Origin: Owenia fusiformis
Taxonomy: Eukaryota > Annelida > Polychaeta > Sabellida > Oweniidae
Assembly (NCBI GenBank): GCA_903813345.2
Contig: CAIIXF020000011.1
Span: 12,432,842 to 12,496,841, forward strand
Direction: 5' to 3'
DNA length: 64,000 nt
Positions 62,754 to 64,000 of the stretch are shown one piece after another. The notes under the pieces were generated by a model. It made no database searches and had not been told where the DNA came from. It saw only the letters and a program-made list of their open reading frames with translations. Every line of letters starts with the position of its first letter. Positions within the stretch are counted from its first letter, which is position 1. A program made the translations under genes and the position numbers.

Positions 62754-63865
62754 CTAACTTTGTTTTAATGCCGTTCCTTGCATATTCAAGGCTTCCATTT
62801 TATTGTCCAACATACTCTCTCGAACTGAGAACTTGTGTTCCATGTCATCACAGTTGATGCCAACCTGGAAAAAGAGAAATGTGTTATTCTTGCAACATCC
62901 TCAGAAAGCGGGGCTCATACACTATCAGGGACGTAGCCACCTTTCAGTCAGTTTCAAATTACGGTTTCCAGTCGGGGGGGGGGGGGCAAAAAAAGATTTA
63001 TTTTGAATTTCACAACAATTGATGCAACTTCCTTCAAACTTGAACGAGAAGCTTCAGATGAAAATCATTTAGAGCCCTTTTCTTTTCATGGTCTTAATTT
63101 TATTGGTTATGGGGGGGGGGGCAATCGCACCCATCGCACCCCCCCCCCCCTGGCTACACCTATGCACTGTGTTCATTCTCCAGAACGGCCCCGGATGATG
63201 TTTGGGGCCATTTGTTTGGTTTCTTCAAGGATAAAGCACGGAATGGACAAGCTAAGGAATAACTGTAAATGAAAGGAAATTCAAATATTATGCCAAATGT
63301 TCGATTTCTGGTACAGCTTAGCGCTGATCAAATGATTTTTTCATGTTATCAACTCATAAAGATTAATATAAATGAAATATATTCAGCTAACTGCCAAGTT
63401 TTGCAACATAAGCGGTGATTTAATTTGTTCATAAGTGAAAGATATAATATGAAATACAAATATTCAAAGAAATGAAGATCTTTTCTATAGCAAGTTATAT
63501 GAGAAAAATTCTGCATATCATTGCCATATGTGCCATATGTTTCATAACTATAGAAAGATTTTTAGGGTATTTATAAAATGAACGCCCTGTACATTACACG
63601 CAAGAAGTTGCAGAAATTTTTTAGAAAGTATCACTGTTTAATCAACCTCTTAGAATTAATATATATTTTGGAAATGCACCACTCACCATGGCCTCTCCGA
63701 GGTCTTCACTTAAGTTGGCTAATATTTTAGGATCCTTGTAATGTGTAACTGCCTCTGCCATTGCATCTGCACGCTTTTTGGGGTTGTTGCTTTTGAATAT
63801 ACCAGAGCCAACGAAGACTCCATCTACGCCAAGCTGCATCAATAAGGACACGTCAGCAGGGGTGG
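62754..63865 (-). CDS. PdxS/SNZ family pyridoxal 5'-phosphate synthase, last two exons
   Basis: PdxS (PDX1/SNZ) condenses ribose 5-phosphate, glyceraldehyde 3-phosphate and ammonia into pyridoxal 5'-phosphate together with the PdxT glutaminase. The penultimate exon 63865-63687 encodes [20 protein letters not shown], then [38 protein letters not shown], the strongly conserved C-terminal half of the (beta/alpha)8 barrel, including the GVFVGSG phosphate-binding loop. The last exon 62864-62754 encodes [20 protein letters not shown] and a tail ending ALKQS before TAG, longer than or different from the usual bacterial C-terminus. Splice sites are good (GTGAGT donor, CTTTTTCCAG acceptor, phase 0). 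The N-terminal two-thirds lie right of the window. Introns make bacterial contamination unlikely. Confidence 0.92.
62865..63686 (-). other. Last intron of the PdxS gene
   Basis: About 0.8 kb; contains two G/C homopolymer runs (62975-62986, 63109-63120 with a matching C run at 63139-63150) framing a GGCTACACC/CGTAGCCACC pair, typical of a small repeat element with TAGCCA ends. Confidence 0.6.
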
Positions 63866-64000
63866 CTAGAATTTAAAGGAATGACAATGAGATTTATTTT
63901 TGTCTAACTCCCCATCTATACCCGCTTGGAGAGGGTCTCACGCAAACTTTTGAATGGTACATTACCACTGTTCACAAGCTTGCATATCTTGTATACAGCG

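Noticed and set aside
62754-63865. Bacterial contamination as the source of PdxS
   Set aside because: Two exons with canonical splice sites and a consistent phase, embedded in repeat-rich AT DNA continuous with animal genes.

Overview
This is a stretch of animal nuclear DNA, most likely from a marine invertebrate. The protein-coding signal is short exons with GT-AG introns (one GC-AG) encoding metazoan-type proteins: PAN/apple plus calcium-binding EGF modules, LRRNT/LRRCT modules and thymidine phosphorylase. The spacers are AT-rich and full of MITE-like foldback elements, decayed LINEs and Tc1/mariner remnants. I cannot name the species from the sequence.

Layout. 1-870 is a 91-bp satellite. 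1351-17501 is an 8.08-kb tandem duplication (copy 1 about 1350-9420, copy 2 about 9433-17501) whose copies differ visibly only in a poly-G run. It contains the 3' parts of two convergent genes: seven exons of thymidine phosphorylase (+) and the last two exons of a small secreted leucine-rich-repeat protein (-). Because both breakpoints fall in introns, copy 1 can complete thymidine phosphorylase (5' exons left of the window) and copy 2 can complete the LRR gene (exons 1 and 2 at 20820-20929 and 19040-19175). The other two partial copies are orphans. The LRR gene's first intron carries about 22 tandem copies of a 59-bp unit derived from the 3' half of its own signal-peptide exon, most of them including the splice donor.

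22433-25697 (+) is a four-exon, membrane-anchored GH27 (alpha-galactosidase family) protein whose catalytic nucleophile position reads Ala and which has a ricin-B-like insertion, so it is probably a pseudoenzyme or lectin. 25996-37420 is gene-poor: a mariner remnant with a DUF4817-type N-terminus, LINE fragments and large foldback elements. 37590-46030 is a non-LTR retrotransposon remnant split by a 6.6-kb element with 1.34-kb near-identical terminal inverted repeats and a 4-bp target duplication.

47344-58868 (+) is part of a modular extracellular protein gene: one PAN/apple exon and four 114-nt EGF exons, all phase 1-1. Its introns contain a TTAA-flanked foldback element, a LINE 3' end and several MITEs. 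62754-63865 (-) holds the last two exons of a PdxS/SNZ (vitamin B6 synthase) homologue; its introns argue for a real nuclear gene in an animal.

The genes do not form one pathway. The most unusual items are the splice-donor-bearing signal-exon minisatellite, the compact LRRNT-LRR-LRRCT gene, the membrane-anchored GH27 pseudoenzyme, the animal PdxS gene and the giant inverted-repeat element.
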